64,000 nt of DNA from Schleiferilactobacillus perolens DSM 12744 (GTDB lineage: Bacteria > Bacillota > Bacilli > Lactobacillales > Lactobacillaceae), in contig NZ_AZEC01000005.1 of NCBI RefSeq assembly GCF_001435585.1, positions 62,001-126,000 on the forward strand, in the 5' to 3' direction. This document shows positions 1 to 8,849 of this stretch, piece by piece. Each line of letters opens with the position of its first letter. Positions within the stretch are counted from its first letter, which is position 1. Below the pieces are notes generated by a model that saw nothing but the letters and a program-made list of their open reading frames with translations, had not been told where the DNA came from and did no database searches. A program made the translations under genes and the position numbers.

Positions 1-1
1 T

Positions 2-358
2 AAAATCACAACAGTTGCCGCGAAGCCCTATACAGAAGAAGGGCTTTGTCCTCGATTTGCTAAGATTTTTAGCATACTAGGTAAGAAATGGAACGGACTC
101 ATTATTGAAGCTCTACTGAAGAATGGGACTCAGCGGTTCAAGGAATTAGCTGCTATGGTGCCTGCATGTTCCGATCGGGTATTGGTGGAACGGTTGCGGG
201 AATTAGAGTCAGAAAACTTTGTGGAACGGGTGACCCATGATGACTCAGCGTTGATCGAATATCGATTAACCGCTCGGGGGGCGTCTTTACAGCCTGTCAT
301 GACCGACATCCACCATTGGGCTGATGAATGGATCACGCCTGAAGAATGCAACGAATAG
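2..358 (+). CDS. HxlR-family transcriptional regulator (5' end outside window)
   Basis: The reading frame is open from base 2 to the stop at 356-358, so the start codon lies upstream of the window. The visible 118 residues read as an HxlR winged-helix domain: a Cys near the start (GLCPRFAKIF), then KWNGLIIEALLKNGTQRFKEL, the recognition-helix region CSDRVLVERLRELE, and a wing ending in TARGASLQPVM. HxlR proteins are small DNA-binding regulators, often redox- or aldehyde-responsive through an N-terminal Cys; the target here cannot be told because the upstream neighbour is not visible. A hairpin at 371-400 follows the stop. Family assignment is secure; function is open. Confidence 0.85.
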   Translation, partial: KITTVAAKPYTEEGLCPRFAKIFSILGKKWNGLIIEALLKNGTQRFKELAAMVPACSDRVLVERLRELESENFVERVTHDDSALIEYRLTARGASLQPVMTDIHHWADEWITPEECNE

Positions 359-370
359 GTTTGTTTCTGG

Positions 371-400
371 ATAACGACTTGCTTTTTCAGTAAGTCGTTA
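371..400 (+). terminator. Hairpin after the HxlR gene, overlapping the pheST promoter
   Basis: TAACGACTT and AAGTCGTTA form a 9-bp perfect stem around an 11-base loop. The following bases (TTATTATG) are only weakly T-rich, so termination may be inefficient. The hairpin shares its bases with the candidate promoter of the next operon. Confidence 0.5.
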
Positions 401-407
401 TTATGAT
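379..407 (+). promoter_or_regulatory. Promoter of the pheST T-box operon
   Basis: TTGCTT (379-384) and TATGAT (402-407) are separated by 17 bases. A start near 414 would place the whole T-box in the transcript. Confidence 0.6.
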
Positions 408-424
408 GGAAGCATAATCTAACG

Positions 425-645
425 ACATTGATGAAGAATAGTCACCGGGCATCGACAGAGAGATTTCTGCAATGGTGTGAGGAAATCAACCGCTCGGCCA
501 ATTCACTTCGGAGTCGGCATCGTGAAACGACAGTAACGATGTCCGGTCACAGACCGTTATCTGGATTAAGTGTTATTTGTCGACAGATAAATAAAATTAG
601 GGTGGTACCGCGGATCTCGTCCCTTTGGGGGATGGGATTTTTTTT
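425..645 (+). promoter_or_regulatory. T-box riboswitch, phenylalanine type
   Basis: The conserved T-box AGGGTGGTACCGCG is at 599-612, directly before a terminator. Stem I material lies at about 430-530, with the paired GATTTC/GAAATC at its apex (about 462-487). A TTC codon at 502-504 followed by AC is in the expected specifier position, matching tRNA-Phe. Uncharged tRNA-Phe should pair with the TGG of the T-box (antiterminator) and allow pheST expression. The downstream genes confirm the amino acid. The specifier placement was made by eye. Confidence 0.92.
614..645 (+). terminator. T-box terminator hairpin
   Basis: ATCTCGTCCC (614-623) pairs with GGGATGGGAT (629-638), including two G-U pairs, and is followed by a run of eight T. 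It competes with the antiterminator formed by the T-box sequence. Confidence 0.85.
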
Positions 646-708
646 GTCCCATAGAGTAATTTCCCCTTTTTACAGCTTGAATAGAATGTTAAATCCTGAT
701 GAATTATA

Positions 709-778
709 GTGCCAATGCGAAGCAATCGGAGGGGCACGGCAGGTCAGGCATACTTTTTATCCAATCCTGTTTTGGCAC
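709..778 (+). repeat. Short or degenerate copy (A) of the GTGCCAA structured repeat
   Basis: GTGCCAATGCGAAGCAATCG at 709-728 matches the end arm of the long elements, and TTGGCAC at 772-778 can close a terminal stem with GTGCCAA. The interior lacks the conserved core hairpin. GGCACGGCAGG at 733-743 also matches the far end of the copy at 53566-53747, so the element could alternatively end near 743. It lies between the T-box terminator and the pheS ribosome binding site, so it is part of the pheST leader. Confidence 0.65.
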
Positions 779-815
779 GAAGCATGGTAGCACCCAATCA
801 AAGCGAGGTAGACAC

Positions 816-1862
816 ATGGCTTTACAAGATGAGTTAACCAAGATTAAGAACGATGCATTGACCCAGATCAGCGCTGCAGCAAATTTGGATGCATTAAACC
901 AGATTCGAGTTCAAACGCTGGGGAAGAAGGGCGCTTTAACAGGTGTCTTACGGGGTATGAAGGATTTAACACCAGAGCAGCGGCCCGTCGTTGGCAGTTT
1001 TGCAAATACGGTCCGGGACGCATTAACAGCGGCCATTGATCAGCGCCATACGGAACTAGCAGCCGATGCGTTGCAGGCCCGATTGGCTAAGGAAACATTG
1101 GATGTGACGCTCCCTGGTCGACCAGTCCACGAAGGTACCATGCATGTGTTGGACCAGGTCATGGAAGACGTTGAACAGCTGTTCATGGGGATGGGTTACC
1201 AAGTGGTGGATGGTCCGGAAGTAGAAACGGATCATTATAATTTCGAAATGCTTAACGTACCCAAGAATCACCCGGCTCGGGATATGCAAGATACGTTTTA
1301 CATCACGCCAGAGGTGCTGATGCGTTCGCAAACGAGTCCTGTGCAGGCGCGAACATTGGAGAAGCATGATTTTTCTAAAGGTCCGCTGAAAATGATCTCT
1401 CCTGGACGGGTTTATCGTCGGGATACCGATGATGCGACCCACTCCCATCAATTCCACCAAATTGAGGGTCTGGTGATTGATAAACACATCACCATGGCAG
1501 ATCTGAAGGGGACTTTGGAGGTGCTGGCGAAACACGTCTTTGGCGCTAACCACAAGATTCGGTTACGACCCAGCTACTTTCCATTCACGGAACCTTCTGT
1601 AGAAATTGACGTGTCTTGGGGCAGTAAGGCCGGTAGTGATGACGTGACCAGCAAGGACAATGGCTGGGTGGAAGTGCTGGGTGCCGGCATGGTGCACCCC
1701 AACGTCTTGAAGAGCGCTGGGGTGGATGCCGATGTCTATGGTGGTTTTGCTTTCGGATTAGGCCCTGACCGCTTTGCCATGTTGAAATACGGCATTGAGG
1801 ACATCCGTAATTTCTATCTGAATGACCAACGATTCTTGACGCAATTCAAACAGGAGGGCTAA
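816..1862 (+). CDS. pheS: Phenylalanine--tRNA ligase alpha subunit
   Basis: This is the catalytic alpha chain of the alpha2-beta2 enzyme that charges tRNA-Phe in the cytosol. ATG at 816 follows GCGAGGTA, giving 348 residues, the usual length; the frame is open further upstream but that part lies in the leader. An N-terminal coiled-coil arm (about 1-90) precedes the class II catalytic domain. Class II signatures are visible: RVYRRDTDDATHSHQFHQIEG (motif 2 region), FTEPSVEIDV, and GLGPDRFAMLKYGIEDIR (motif 3). pheT follows after 4 bases, so the two subunits are co-translated and controlled together by the T-box. Confidence 0.98.
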   Translation: MALQDELTKIKNDALTQISAAANLDALNQIRVQTLGKKGALTGVLRGMKDLTPEQRPVVGSFANTVRDALTAAIDQRHTELAADALQARLAKETLDVTLPGRPVHEGTMHVLDQVMEDVEQLFMGMGYQVVDGPEVETDHYNFEMLNVPKNHPARDMQDTFYITPEVLMRSQTSPVQARTLEKHDFSKGPLKMISPGRVYRRDTDDATHSHQFHQIEGLVIDKHITMADLKGTLEVLAKHVFGANHKIRLRPSYFPFTEPSVEIDVSWGSKAGSDDVTSKDNGWVEVLGAGMVHPNVLKSAGVDADVYGGFAFGLGPDRFAMLKYGIEDIRNFYLNDQRFLTQFKQEG

Positions 1863-1866
1863 AGAC

Positions 1867-4278
1867 GTGTTAGTTTCTTACAAATGGTTGAACGAGTACT
1901 TACCAGTAACAGAAGATCCGATAAAATTGGCGGATCAAATTTCCCGGACTGGGATTGAGACGGAAGAGGTTTTTTTGCGGGAGCAAGGGATGAAGAAGGT
2001 CGTCGTCGGCCACGTCTTAAAGTCTGAACCCCATCCGAATTCTGATCACCTCCATATTTGTCAGGTAGATGTGGGAGAATCCGAGCCATACCAAATTGTC
2101 TGTGGGGCACCCAATGTGGCGGCCGGGCAGTATGTGATTGTCGCTTTACCTAATTCTTGGATTGCTGATCACACTAAAATCAAAAAGAGCAAGATGCGCG
2201 GCGAAGTATCCATGGGCATGATCTGTGCCCTGCAAGAAATCGGTTTTCCTGAAGCTGTGGTGCCCAAGGCTTATGCCAACGGTATCTATGTATTCAATGA
2301 GCCGCACACTCCCGGTGAATCTGTCTTCCCGTTACTGGGCATGGACGATCCAATTTTAAATTTGGATATTACACCAAATCGGGCCGATACATTAGGTATG
2401 CATGGGGCTGCTTGGGAAATTGGGGCAATGCTCAACGAAAAGCCGCAATTCACGAAGCCCACGGTGACGGAAACAGGTGCACCAATCGATGATTTGTTGA
2501 CAGCAAAAGTGGCCGATGATGCGTCTTTGAGTTATCATCTGCGCATCGTCCAAAACGTCCACATTCACGAGAGCCCATTATGGCTCCAGGTTCGTTTGTG
2601 GAATGCCGGAGTGCGGCCGATCAATAATATTGTCGATATCACCAATTATGTAATGCTGGAATATGGTCAGCCTCTGCACGCTTTTGACTATGATAAGTTG
2701 AAAAATAAGGAAATTTTAGTCCGGCATGCCCAACCGGGTGAAACGCTCACCACATTGGACGGCAATGATCACGAACTCGTGGCCCAAGATATTGTCATCA
2801 CCGACGGTCAAGACCCAATCGCTTTAGCTGGTGTCATGGGTGGACTGAGCACAGAAGTGACTGAGAAAACCAAGACCGTGGTCTTTGAAGCAGCCGTTTT
2901 CCCACCGACGCCGATTCGTAAGACTGCCCAGCGGTACAATTTACGTTCTCAGGCATCTACTCGTTTTGAAAAGGGCATTAATAAAGCCGACGTGTTGACC
3001 GCACTTGATCATGCGGCTCAATTAGCTGAACAATTGGCTGAGGCAAATACTGCAAAAGGGGTATTATCGCCGGCCAATATGGACGTTTTGCCGGTGGTGG
3101 TAGATATTTCTATTGATCGGATTAATCACGTATTGGGGACAACACTTTCGACCGATACCGTACGAGACATCTTTGGTCGGTTAGGCTTCGGCGTGGAGGA
3201 AGCCGATGGTTTATTCACCGTCAGCATCCCCCCTCGGCGCTGGGATATCAGCATTGAAGCAGACCTCATCGAAGAAGTAGCCCGGCTGTATGGCTATGAC
3301 AACTTACCGAGCACTTTACCGGAAGCAACCACCACTGTTGCGCGGTTCACACCCATTCAAAAGCTTATTCGCTACAGCAAGCGCAGTCTGCTGGCGGCGG
3401 GGCTGAATGAAGCCATTAGTTACGCATTGGTGAACGAAGATGAAGCGACTGAGTTCATGCAGGAAAAATCGGTACCGACCCACTTGGATTGGCCGATGAC
3501 TAAGGACCATGCAGTACTGCGGCAGAGTTTACTACCGGGGCTAATCGATGATTTGGCTTATAACATCGCTCACAGCGTGAAAGATGTCGCCTTATTTGAA
3601 CAAGGCCGGGTGTTCCTCAAAGATGACGAAAAAACGGTGCGTCCTCGTGAAGTGGAGTACTTGGCCGGCCTGATTTCTGGTCAATGGCAAGGCCGCGCGT
3701 GGGAAACAACCGAACAGCCTGCGGATTTCTATTTAGTCAAAGGAATCGTTGAAAACTATTTGGCCCCATTACACCTGGCTGATCCGATTCGCTATACGGC
3801 GACAGATCAATATTCAGAAATGCATCCTGGCCGGACGGCTAACATTTACCTTGGGGACCAGTTACTTGGTTTCATTGGGGAAGTGCATCCAGCCCGCACG
3901 GCAGCGATTAATGCGGCCGATACATTCGTCTTCCAACTGAACCTGGACATTATCTTGGCCGCGAAGAAGGTCGCACTAATGGCCCAAGACGCACCGAAGT
4001 ATCCGTCAGTGACCCGGGATATTGCACTCTTGCTGCCAGAAGAGGTCACCAATGCCCAAGTCCTGGCAACCATCCGTGCCCATGGCGGCGAGTTCTTGCA
4101 GAATGTCCAGCTGTTTGATGTATACAAGGGTGAGAAGCTGCCGGCTGGCACCCAGTCACTTGCGTACACGCTGACTTTCTTGAACCCTGCTGATACATTG
4201 AAAGAATCCCAGGTCAATGCAGACTTCAGCCGGATTAGTGAACAATTAGAGAAACAATTGCATGCCCAGATTCGGTAG
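1867..4278 (+). CDS. pheT: Phenylalanine--tRNA ligase beta subunit
   Basis: This is the structural and editing subunit of PheRS, 803 residues from a GTG start at 1867, with GGAGG just upstream inside the end of pheS. The N-terminal MLVSYKWLNEYLP is typical. A tRNA-binding OB fold lies at about 40-150 (HPNSDHLHICQVD), and B3/B4 editing and B5 domains follow (RFEKGINKADVLTALDHAAQ; ITPNRADTLG). The C-terminal anticodon-binding FDX-ACB fold starts near residue 710 with PKYPSVTRDIALLLP. Nothing is missing compared with the family. Confidence 0.98.
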   Translation: MLVSYKWLNEYLPVTEDPIKLADQISRTGIETEEVFLREQGMKKVVVGHVLKSEPHPNSDHLHICQVDVGESEPYQIVCGAPNVAAGQYVIVALPNSWIADHTKIKKSKMRGEVSMGMICALQEIGFPEAVVPKAYANGIYVFNEPHTPGESVFPLLGMDDPILNLDITPNRADTLGMHGAAWEIGAMLNEKPQFTKPTVTETGAPIDDLLTAKVADDASLSYHLRIVQNVHIHESPLWLQVRLWNAGVRPINNIVDITNYVMLEYGQPLHAFDYDKLKNKEILVRHAQPGETLTTLDGNDHELVAQDIVITDGQDPIALAGVMGGLSTEVTEKTKTVVFEAAVFPPTPIRKTAQRYNLRSQASTRFEKGINKADVLTALDHAAQLAEQLAEANTAKGVLSPANMDVLPVVVDISIDRINHVLGTTLSTDTVRDIFGRLGFGVEEADGLFTVSIPPRRWDISIEADLIEEVARLYGYDNLPSTLPEATTTVARFTPIQKLIRYSKRSLLAAGLNEAISYALVNEDEATEFMQEKSVPTHLDWPMTKDHAVLRQSLLPGLIDDLAYNIAHSVKDVALFEQGRVFLKDDEKTVRPREVEYLAGLISGQWQGRAWETTEQPADFYLVKGIVENYLAPLHLADPIRYTATDQYSEMHPGRTANIYLGDQLLGFIGEVHPARTAAINAADTFVFQLNLDIILAAKKVALMAQDAPKYPSVTRDIALLLPEEVTNAQVLATIRAHGGEFLQNVQLFDVYKGEKLPAGTQSLAYTLTFLNPADTLKESQVNADFSRISEQLEKQLHAQIR

Positions 4279-4298
4279 CATTCTCCGGTGCCATTTTG

Positions 4299-4304
4299 TA
4301 TAAT
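4299..4304 (+). promoter_or_regulatory. Possible extended -10 promoter before mltG
   Basis: TGTATAAT carries a perfect TATAAT, but no good -35 hexamer is visible. Its position between pheT and mltG is suitable. Confidence 0.35.
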
Positions 4305-4344
4305 GGCTATCAGTGATTACTAGGTAGAGGGGGGTCCACCTCAT

Positions 4345-5535
4345 TTGAAGTCAGAGCAAACGCCCAATAATAAAAAAGATGATGGGCAACAGGCACCGTT
4401 AGATCCGGCTGATCAAGCCAAGCAGCGCGCTGAAAACCGTCAAGAGGAACAAAAAGTGGCGAATCGGATCGTGGTCTGGATCGTCAGTATTTTGGCGGTC
4501 CTGTTGGTTGTGATCGGCGTGTTAGGTTATCGGTATGTACACAATAGTCTGCAACCTTACAGTGCGACTGATACCCGCACTGTGGCGATCAAAATTCCGA
4601 TTGGTTCGTCGAACAAGGAAATTGCCGCGGAGTTAGAAAAAAACAAGATTGTCCGCAGTGCAACTGTGTTTAACTATTATGTCAAGACCCACAATTACAC
4701 CGACTTCACCGCTGGGTGGCACACGTTCAAGCCATCCATGACCTTGGATCAAGTCGTCAGTCAGCTCCAAAAAGAGGGGTTGGCGTCAGAACCTAAGGAC
4801 CGGATAGGGCGGGTACTGGTCAAAGAAGGGGTGACGGTTGATCAAGTGGCTGCCGCCGTTGCGGATCAGACTAAGAAGAACAAGAAGTGGACACAAGCCC
4901 AGTTTATCAAACTGATGAAGGATGATTCCTTTATGTCCTCGTTAGCTAAGAAGTATCCCAAGCTGTTAGGTTCGGCGATGTCCGCCAAAGATGTCCGCTA
5001 CCGGTTGGAGGGTTATTTAGCCCCTGCCACGTATGATATCTATAAGGATACCAGCTTAAAAGATTTGGTCATCATGATGGTGCACAAGTCACAACAGGAG
5101 TTGTCGCCGTTATTCGCGACGATTGCGGATAAAAACTTAACCGTCCAACACACATTGACCTTGGCGTCGTTGGTTGAACGCGAAGGGGTAAAGACCGAGG
5201 ACCGGGAAAAAATCGCAGGTGTCTTCTTCAATCGATTAGATATCGGCATGGCTTTGCCATCGGATATTTCCGTCATGTATGCGTTGAATACTCACAAGAC
5301 GCACTTGACCAATAAAGATACAGCCGTGGATTCCCCTTATAACCTGTATGTCAATAAGGGGTTTGGTCCAGGACCATTCAATAATCCCAGTATCAATGCG
5401 ATTCAGGCGGTGCTGCAACCCGCTGATCGAGACCAGAATTACTTGTATTTCCAGGCCGATCTGAAGACTGGCAAGATTTACTATTCACAGACCTATGAAC
5501 AACATCAAAGCACCACTTCCAATCTCGGCCAATGA
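4345..5535 (+). CDS. mltG: Endolytic murein transglycosylase MltG (YceG-like)
   Basis: MltG is a membrane-anchored lytic transglycosylase that cuts nascent peptidoglycan strands and sets their length. The TTG start at 4345 follows AGAGGGGGG and gives 396 residues. A charged cytoplasmic tail (1-40) is followed by one transmembrane helix (about 42-65, VVWIVSILAVLLVVIGVLG) and an extracellular YceG domain. The catalytic Glu is E278 in LASLVEREG, and the family signature PYNLYVNKGFGPGPFNNPS is present. It sits between pheT and udk, a common lactobacillar order. Confidence 0.95.
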   Translation: MKSEQTPNNKKDDGQQAPLDPADQAKQRAENRQEEQKVANRIVVWIVSILAVLLVVIGVLGYRYVHNSLQPYSATDTRTVAIKIPIGSSNKEIAAELEKNKIVRSATVFNYYVKTHNYTDFTAGWHTFKPSMTLDQVVSQLQKEGLASEPKDRIGRVLVKEGVTVDQVAAAVADQTKKNKKWTQAQFIKLMKDDSFMSSLAKKYPKLLGSAMSAKDVRYRLEGYLAPATYDIYKDTSLKDLVIMMVHKSQQELSPLFATIADKNLTVQHTLTLASLVEREGVKTEDREKIAGVFFNRLDIGMALPSDISVMYALNTHKTHLTNKDTAVDSPYNLYVNKGFGPGPFNNPSINAIQAVLQPADRDQNYLYFQADLKTGKIYYSQTYEQHQSTTSNLGQ

Positions 5536-5572
5536 GGTCTGAGGAGAATTTTTCAACGAGGGAGAACGCAGC

Positions 5573-6217
5573 GTGGTAAAGAAGAAACCGATCGTCATTG
5601 GCGTTACTGGGGGGTCCGGCAGCGGTAAAACCACCGTGTCCCGGGCAATCTTTGACCAGTTCGCCGGCCATTCACTTCTTATGCTGCAGGAGGATTCTTA
5701 TTACAAGGCATCCACTGCGCCATTTGTTGAGCGAAGGAAGATTAATTATGACCACCCGTTAGCCTTCGATACAGATCTGCTGATTGAGCAGTTGAAACAG
5801 TTACGTGATTACCAGCCGATTGACAAACCGGTTTATGATTACACCATACACAATCGTTCCCAGGAGGTTGTCCGCCAGGATCCCAAGGATGTCATTATTC
5901 TTGAGGGTATTCTGATCTTGGATGATCCCCGACTGCGAGATTTGATGGATATCAAGGTTTACGTGGACACTGATGATGACATTCGTTTGATTCGGCGGAT
6001 TAAACGGGATATGAAAGAGCGGGGCCGTAGTTTGGATAGTATCATCACCCAATATCTGGCAACGGTTCGCCCAATGTATCACCAGTTTGTGGAGCCGACA
6101 AAGCGTTATGCCGACATCATTGTGCCAGAGGGCGGCCAAAATCAGGTTGCAATCGATTTGCTTGTAACAAAAATTCGTGATATTTTAGCAAGACAAGTGC
6201 GCACCGATTCGGTATAA
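5573..6217 (+). CDS. udk: Uridine kinase
   Basis: This enzyme phosphorylates uridine and cytidine to UMP and CMP in pyrimidine salvage. The GTG start at 5573, preceded by AGGGAGAA, gives 214 residues, close to bacterial Udk. Walker A is [16 protein letters not shown] near residues 9-24. The nucleoside-binding region includes [24 protein letters not shown], and the lid region [13 protein letters not shown] follows. It lies 37 bases after mltG; greA follows with its own likely promoter. Confidence 0.96.
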   Translation: MVKKKPIVIGVTGGSGSGKTTVSRAIFDQFAGHSLLMLQEDSYYKASTAPFVERRKINYDHPLAFDTDLLIEQLKQLRDYQPIDKPVYDYTIHNRSQEVVRQDPKDVIILEGILILDDPRLRDLMDIKVYVDTDDDIRLIRRIKRDMKERGRSLDSIITQYLATVRPMYHQFVEPTKRYADIIVPEGGQNQVAIDLLVTKIRDILARQVRTDSV

Positions 6218-6218
6218 T
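6190..6218 (+). promoter_or_regulatory. Likely greA promoter
   Basis: AAGACA (6190-6195), 17 bases, then TATAAT (6213-6218), overlapping the end of udk. The -10 is perfect; the -35 matches at four of six positions. Confidence 0.5.
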
Positions 6219-6276
6219 GTCCTTTTGGTGTGCCGAGGTAAAGAAATTGATCGCATTTTTAGAGGTGTAAGAAAGA

Positions 6277-6750
6277 ATGGCAAACAAGACTTATCCCATG
6301 ACGGCGGAAGGCAAAAAGAAGCTGGAAGACGAATTGGAACAATTGAAAACAGTAAAACGGCCACAGGTCATTGACCGTATCAAAGTGGCCCGCGGTTTCG
6401 GGGATTTATCTGAAAACTCAGAATACGAATCTGCCAAAGATGAACAAAGTGTCGTCGAATCCCGGATTTCCCAAATTGAGGAAATGCTGCATTTTGCTCA
6501 AGTGGTAGATGTCAATTCAGTTGACGTGAACGAAGTATCCGTCGGCAAGACCGTCACCTTCTTAGAAGACGGCGAAGATGAACCAGAAACCTACCAAATC
6601 GTCGGCGCAGCAGAAGCCGATCCTTTCGATGGCAAGATTTCTAACGACTCACCCATTGCCAAAGCATTAATCGGCAAACACAAGGGTGATGCCGTGGCCA
6701 TTAAAACCCCAGGCGGCGAAATGGACGTTAAGATCACGGCAGTACAATAA
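6277..6750 (+). CDS. greA: Transcription elongation factor GreA
   Basis: GreA enters the RNA polymerase secondary channel and stimulates cleavage of backtracked RNA. At 157 residues it has normal length. The N-terminal coiled coil (about 1-75) carries the acidic tip [16 protein letters not shown]. The C-terminal FKBP-like domain ends in [26 protein letters not shown] at 6277 follows AGAGGTG. A strong terminator follows the gene. Confidence 0.98.
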   Translation: MANKTYPMTAEGKKKLEDELEQLKTVKRPQVIDRIKVARGFGDLSENSEYESAKDEQSVVESRISQIEEMLHFAQVVDVNSVDVNEVSVGKTVTFLEDGEDEPETYQIVGAAEADPFDGKISNDSPIAKALIGKHKGDAVAIKTPGGEMDVKITAVQ

Positions 6751-6787
6751 TCGGTCAGTCGCGTAAAAACGACTGGAGACGATTCAC

Positions 6788-6827
6788 AAAAGGTCAGCAA
6801 TCCCACACAACGGATTGCTGACCTTTT
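6788..6827 (+). terminator. Rho-independent terminator after greA
   Basis: AAAGGTCAGCAATCC and its complement GGATTGCTGACCTTT form a 15-bp perfect stem ending in TTTT. Confidence 0.92.
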
Positions 6828-6878
6828 AGTTTCCAGGCATTTTTGGATGCTTTAGAAGTATGAAGTTGGTCGGATATA

Positions 6879-6919
6879 GTGCCAATGCGGAGCCACCGTA
6901 GCTTGCGCAGCTTTGGCAC
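6879..6919 (+). repeat. Minimal copy (B) of the GTGCCAA structured repeat
   Basis: GTGCCAA (6879-6885) pairs with TTGGCAC (6913-6919), TGCG with CGCA, and AGC with GCT, leaving a short loop. The left arm reads ATAGTGCCAATGCGGAGC, as in the other copies, but everything between the end arms of the long elements is absent. The rest of the 306-base gap between greA and liaF holds only the greA terminator and a weak promoter. Confidence 0.7.
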
Positions 6920-6998
6920 GACGTCCAACCCCACACTTCAGCCTAAAGTCGCACCCAAATAAGGTCTGCTGGCGGGTCGTGAATCATCCAGAGTACGG

Positions 6999-7004
6999 TA
7001 TACT
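6999..7004 (+). promoter_or_regulatory. Possible -10 of the liaFSR operon
   Basis: TATACT lies 52 bases before the liaF start. I see no convincing -35 and no clear LiaR operator. Confidence 0.35.
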
Positions 7005-7056
7005 AATAACAGAATGATACTTGCACCAAGCGGGTAACAGAAAGAAGGGGCAACAC

Positions 7057-7779
7057 GTGCGTTTCCTTTGGTTTTTAATAGGCGTGGCCATCGTTGGCTG
7101 TCTCGCCGGTTTAGGCTGGCAAGTCGTGACCGAGCCGATGAGCTTGATTCTGATTGTCGTCGGCACGATCCTGCTCGTGAGTCGCCGCAGTGAACAACGT
7201 CGCGGCAGCAGTCGCATGTTTGCCGGGATTTTTATTACCATCGGAATCACCATGAACTCAGCGTTTTGGGGCCTGTTCGTCCTCACTTTCCTGGCGCTGC
7301 TTCTATTTTTAGCGACTAGTGCCGGCGGTGTGCGCAATTGGGTCCCATGGCGGCAGAAACAATATGTCCATTTCAAGACGACAGCTCCCCAAGATAATGA
7401 ACATTCCCAGCTGCAACGGTCCCCTTGGTTTGGTGACCACACTATTGGTACCACCACCTTTCCCTGGGACGATATTAATTTCGTTGCCCTTTATGGCGAT
7501 ACCATCATCGATTTAGGCAATACCCTTTTGCCAGAAGATCAGGATAATACAATCATGATCCGCAAGGGGGTGGGGCGGACTCGGATCTTAGTTCCTGTTG
7601 GCGTGGATGTTGAACTGGATCACAGTGCCCTGTACGGCAAAGTACAATTCCTCGATGATCATTACCAGTTGCAAAATGAGCGTCTTCAAGTGCATCATCA
7701 AGAGAAGGACGGTAAAGTCCGCACGATTAAAATTGTGACGAGCGTATTAATTGGTGACTTGGAGGTGCGGTACGTATGA
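7057..7779 (+). CDS. liaF: LiaF-type membrane regulator of the envelope stress response
   Basis: LiaF is a membrane protein that keeps the LiaS kinase off until the cell envelope is damaged. GTG at 7057, preceded by AAAGAAGGGG, gives 240 residues; the frame is open back to a TTG at 7021 but without a better binding site. Three to four membrane helices fill residues 1-90, and the C-terminal part is the LiaF/DUF2154 beta domain (NFVALYGDTIIDLGNTLLPE). The stop overlaps the liaS start by 4 bases, giving a translationally coupled liaF-liaS-liaR unit. Confidence 0.93.
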   Translation: MRFLWFLIGVAIVGCLAGLGWQVVTEPMSLILIVVGTILLVSRRSEQRRGSSRMFAGIFITIGITMNSAFWGLFVLTFLALLLFLATSAGGVRNWVPWRQKQYVHFKTTAPQDNEHSQLQRSPWFGDHTIGTTTFPWDDINFVALYGDTIIDLGNTLLPEDQDNTIMIRKGVGRTRILVPVGVDVELDHSALYGKVQFLDDHYQLQNERLQVHHQEKDGKVRTIKIVTSVLIGDLEVRYV

Positions 7780-8849
7780 CGAGAATACAAAAGATCGTGT
7801 TGGGCAGTCTCGTCACTCTGATTACCTTTTTTCTGGTTTCTGGGGTGGTGGCTTACAGTGCGTATCGAATCGGCAACTGGCCGCTAGTTGAAAAAGAATT
7901 GACCCAGCCTTTTTTGGGGGTGCCCTTAGTGCTGGGCTTTTTTGCTGTGGCGCTGATTATTGGGGTGCTGTTGACCGCCGCAACCTCGATGGTCGTCCGT
8001 AGTTCGCTGCAACGCGCAGATGCTGCAGTCGCGGCTCTGTTGGCCGATCAGTATGATTCAACTGCGCTCACGACTCCCACTGGACGGGTCACTTCGGTGT
8101 GCGTTAATGTGGTGGAAAAGCTGCAGCAGTTACGCGATAAATTGCAAACGTTACAGGCAAATATTCAAACCATGGCCGATCAGCCGATCATTGTCGGCAG
8201 TCAAACCAAGGAAGAAATCTTACAAGAAGAGCGCCACCGCTTGGCTCGGGAACTGCACGACTCGGTCAGTCAGCAATTATTTGCAGCCACCATGATGCTG
8301 TCCGCTCTAAACGCGACGGCAGCGAAAGAAGATTTACCCGCGACGCTGACTAAGCAAATCAACACGATTGAAAGTGTGATCAACGAAGCCCAGTCGGAGA
8401 TGCGGGCACTCTTGCTCCATCTGCGGCCAGTCAACCTGGAAGGCAAGAGTCTGCAGCAAGGAATCACGTCGTTGTTGAATGAACTAAAAACCAAGGTGCA
8501 AATCAAAATTACCGCCGATCTGGCTCCCCTGAGCTTGCCTAGTGCGATTGAGGATAATCTATTCCGGATCGTCCAGGAATTGTTATCCAATACATTACGC
8601 CATGCCAAGGCATCAACCTTGGAAGTATACTTGAAACAGATCGGGCAAACCGTTTTACTTAAAGTGGTGGATAACGGGGTGGGGTTTGACCAGGATTCCG
8701 CCCAAGCGGCTGGCAGCTATGGTCTGCAAAATATTTCTGAACGCACTAAAAGTATGGGCGGCAACCTGCATATTGTCAGCATTCCCAAACAGGGCACCAG
8801 TATTGAAGTGCGCGTACCAATCGTGAAGGAGTCGGTGAGTGATGATTAA
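7776..8849 (+). CDS. liaS: Sensor histidine kinase LiaS/VraS
   Basis: This is a two-component kinase of the NarL-partner type that senses cell-wall antibiotics and envelope stress. It has 357 residues. Two membrane helices occupy about 8-30 and 45-70 with almost no extracellular loop, as in intramembrane-sensing kinases. The HisKA_3 dimerisation motif RHRLARELHDSVSQQLFAA carries phospho-acceptor H161. The HATPase domain shows the N box (QELLSNTLRHAKAS) and DNGVGFD. It overlaps liaF upstream and liaR downstream. Confidence 0.95.
   Translation: MTRIQKIVLGSLVTLITFFLVSGVVAYSAYRIGNWPLVEKELTQPFLGVPLVLGFFAVALIIGVLLTAATSMVVRSSLQRADAAVAALLADQYDSTALTTPTGRVTSVCVNVVEKLQQLRDKLQTLQANIQTMADQPIIVGSQTKEEILQEERHRLARELHDSVSQQLFAATMMLSALNATAAKEDLPATLTKQINTIESVINEAQSEMRALLLHLRPVNLEGKSLQQGITSLLNELKTKVQIKITADLAPLSLPSAIEDNLFRIVQELLSNTLRHAKASTLEVYLKQIGQTVLLKVVDNGVGFDQDSAQAAGSYGLQNISERTKSMGGNLHIVSIPKQGTSIEVRVPIVKESVSDD

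Noticed and set aside
428-709. Open frame of 93 codons before pheS
   Set aside because: It lies across the T-box and its terminator; the conserved RNA explains the sequence and there is no ribosome binding site.
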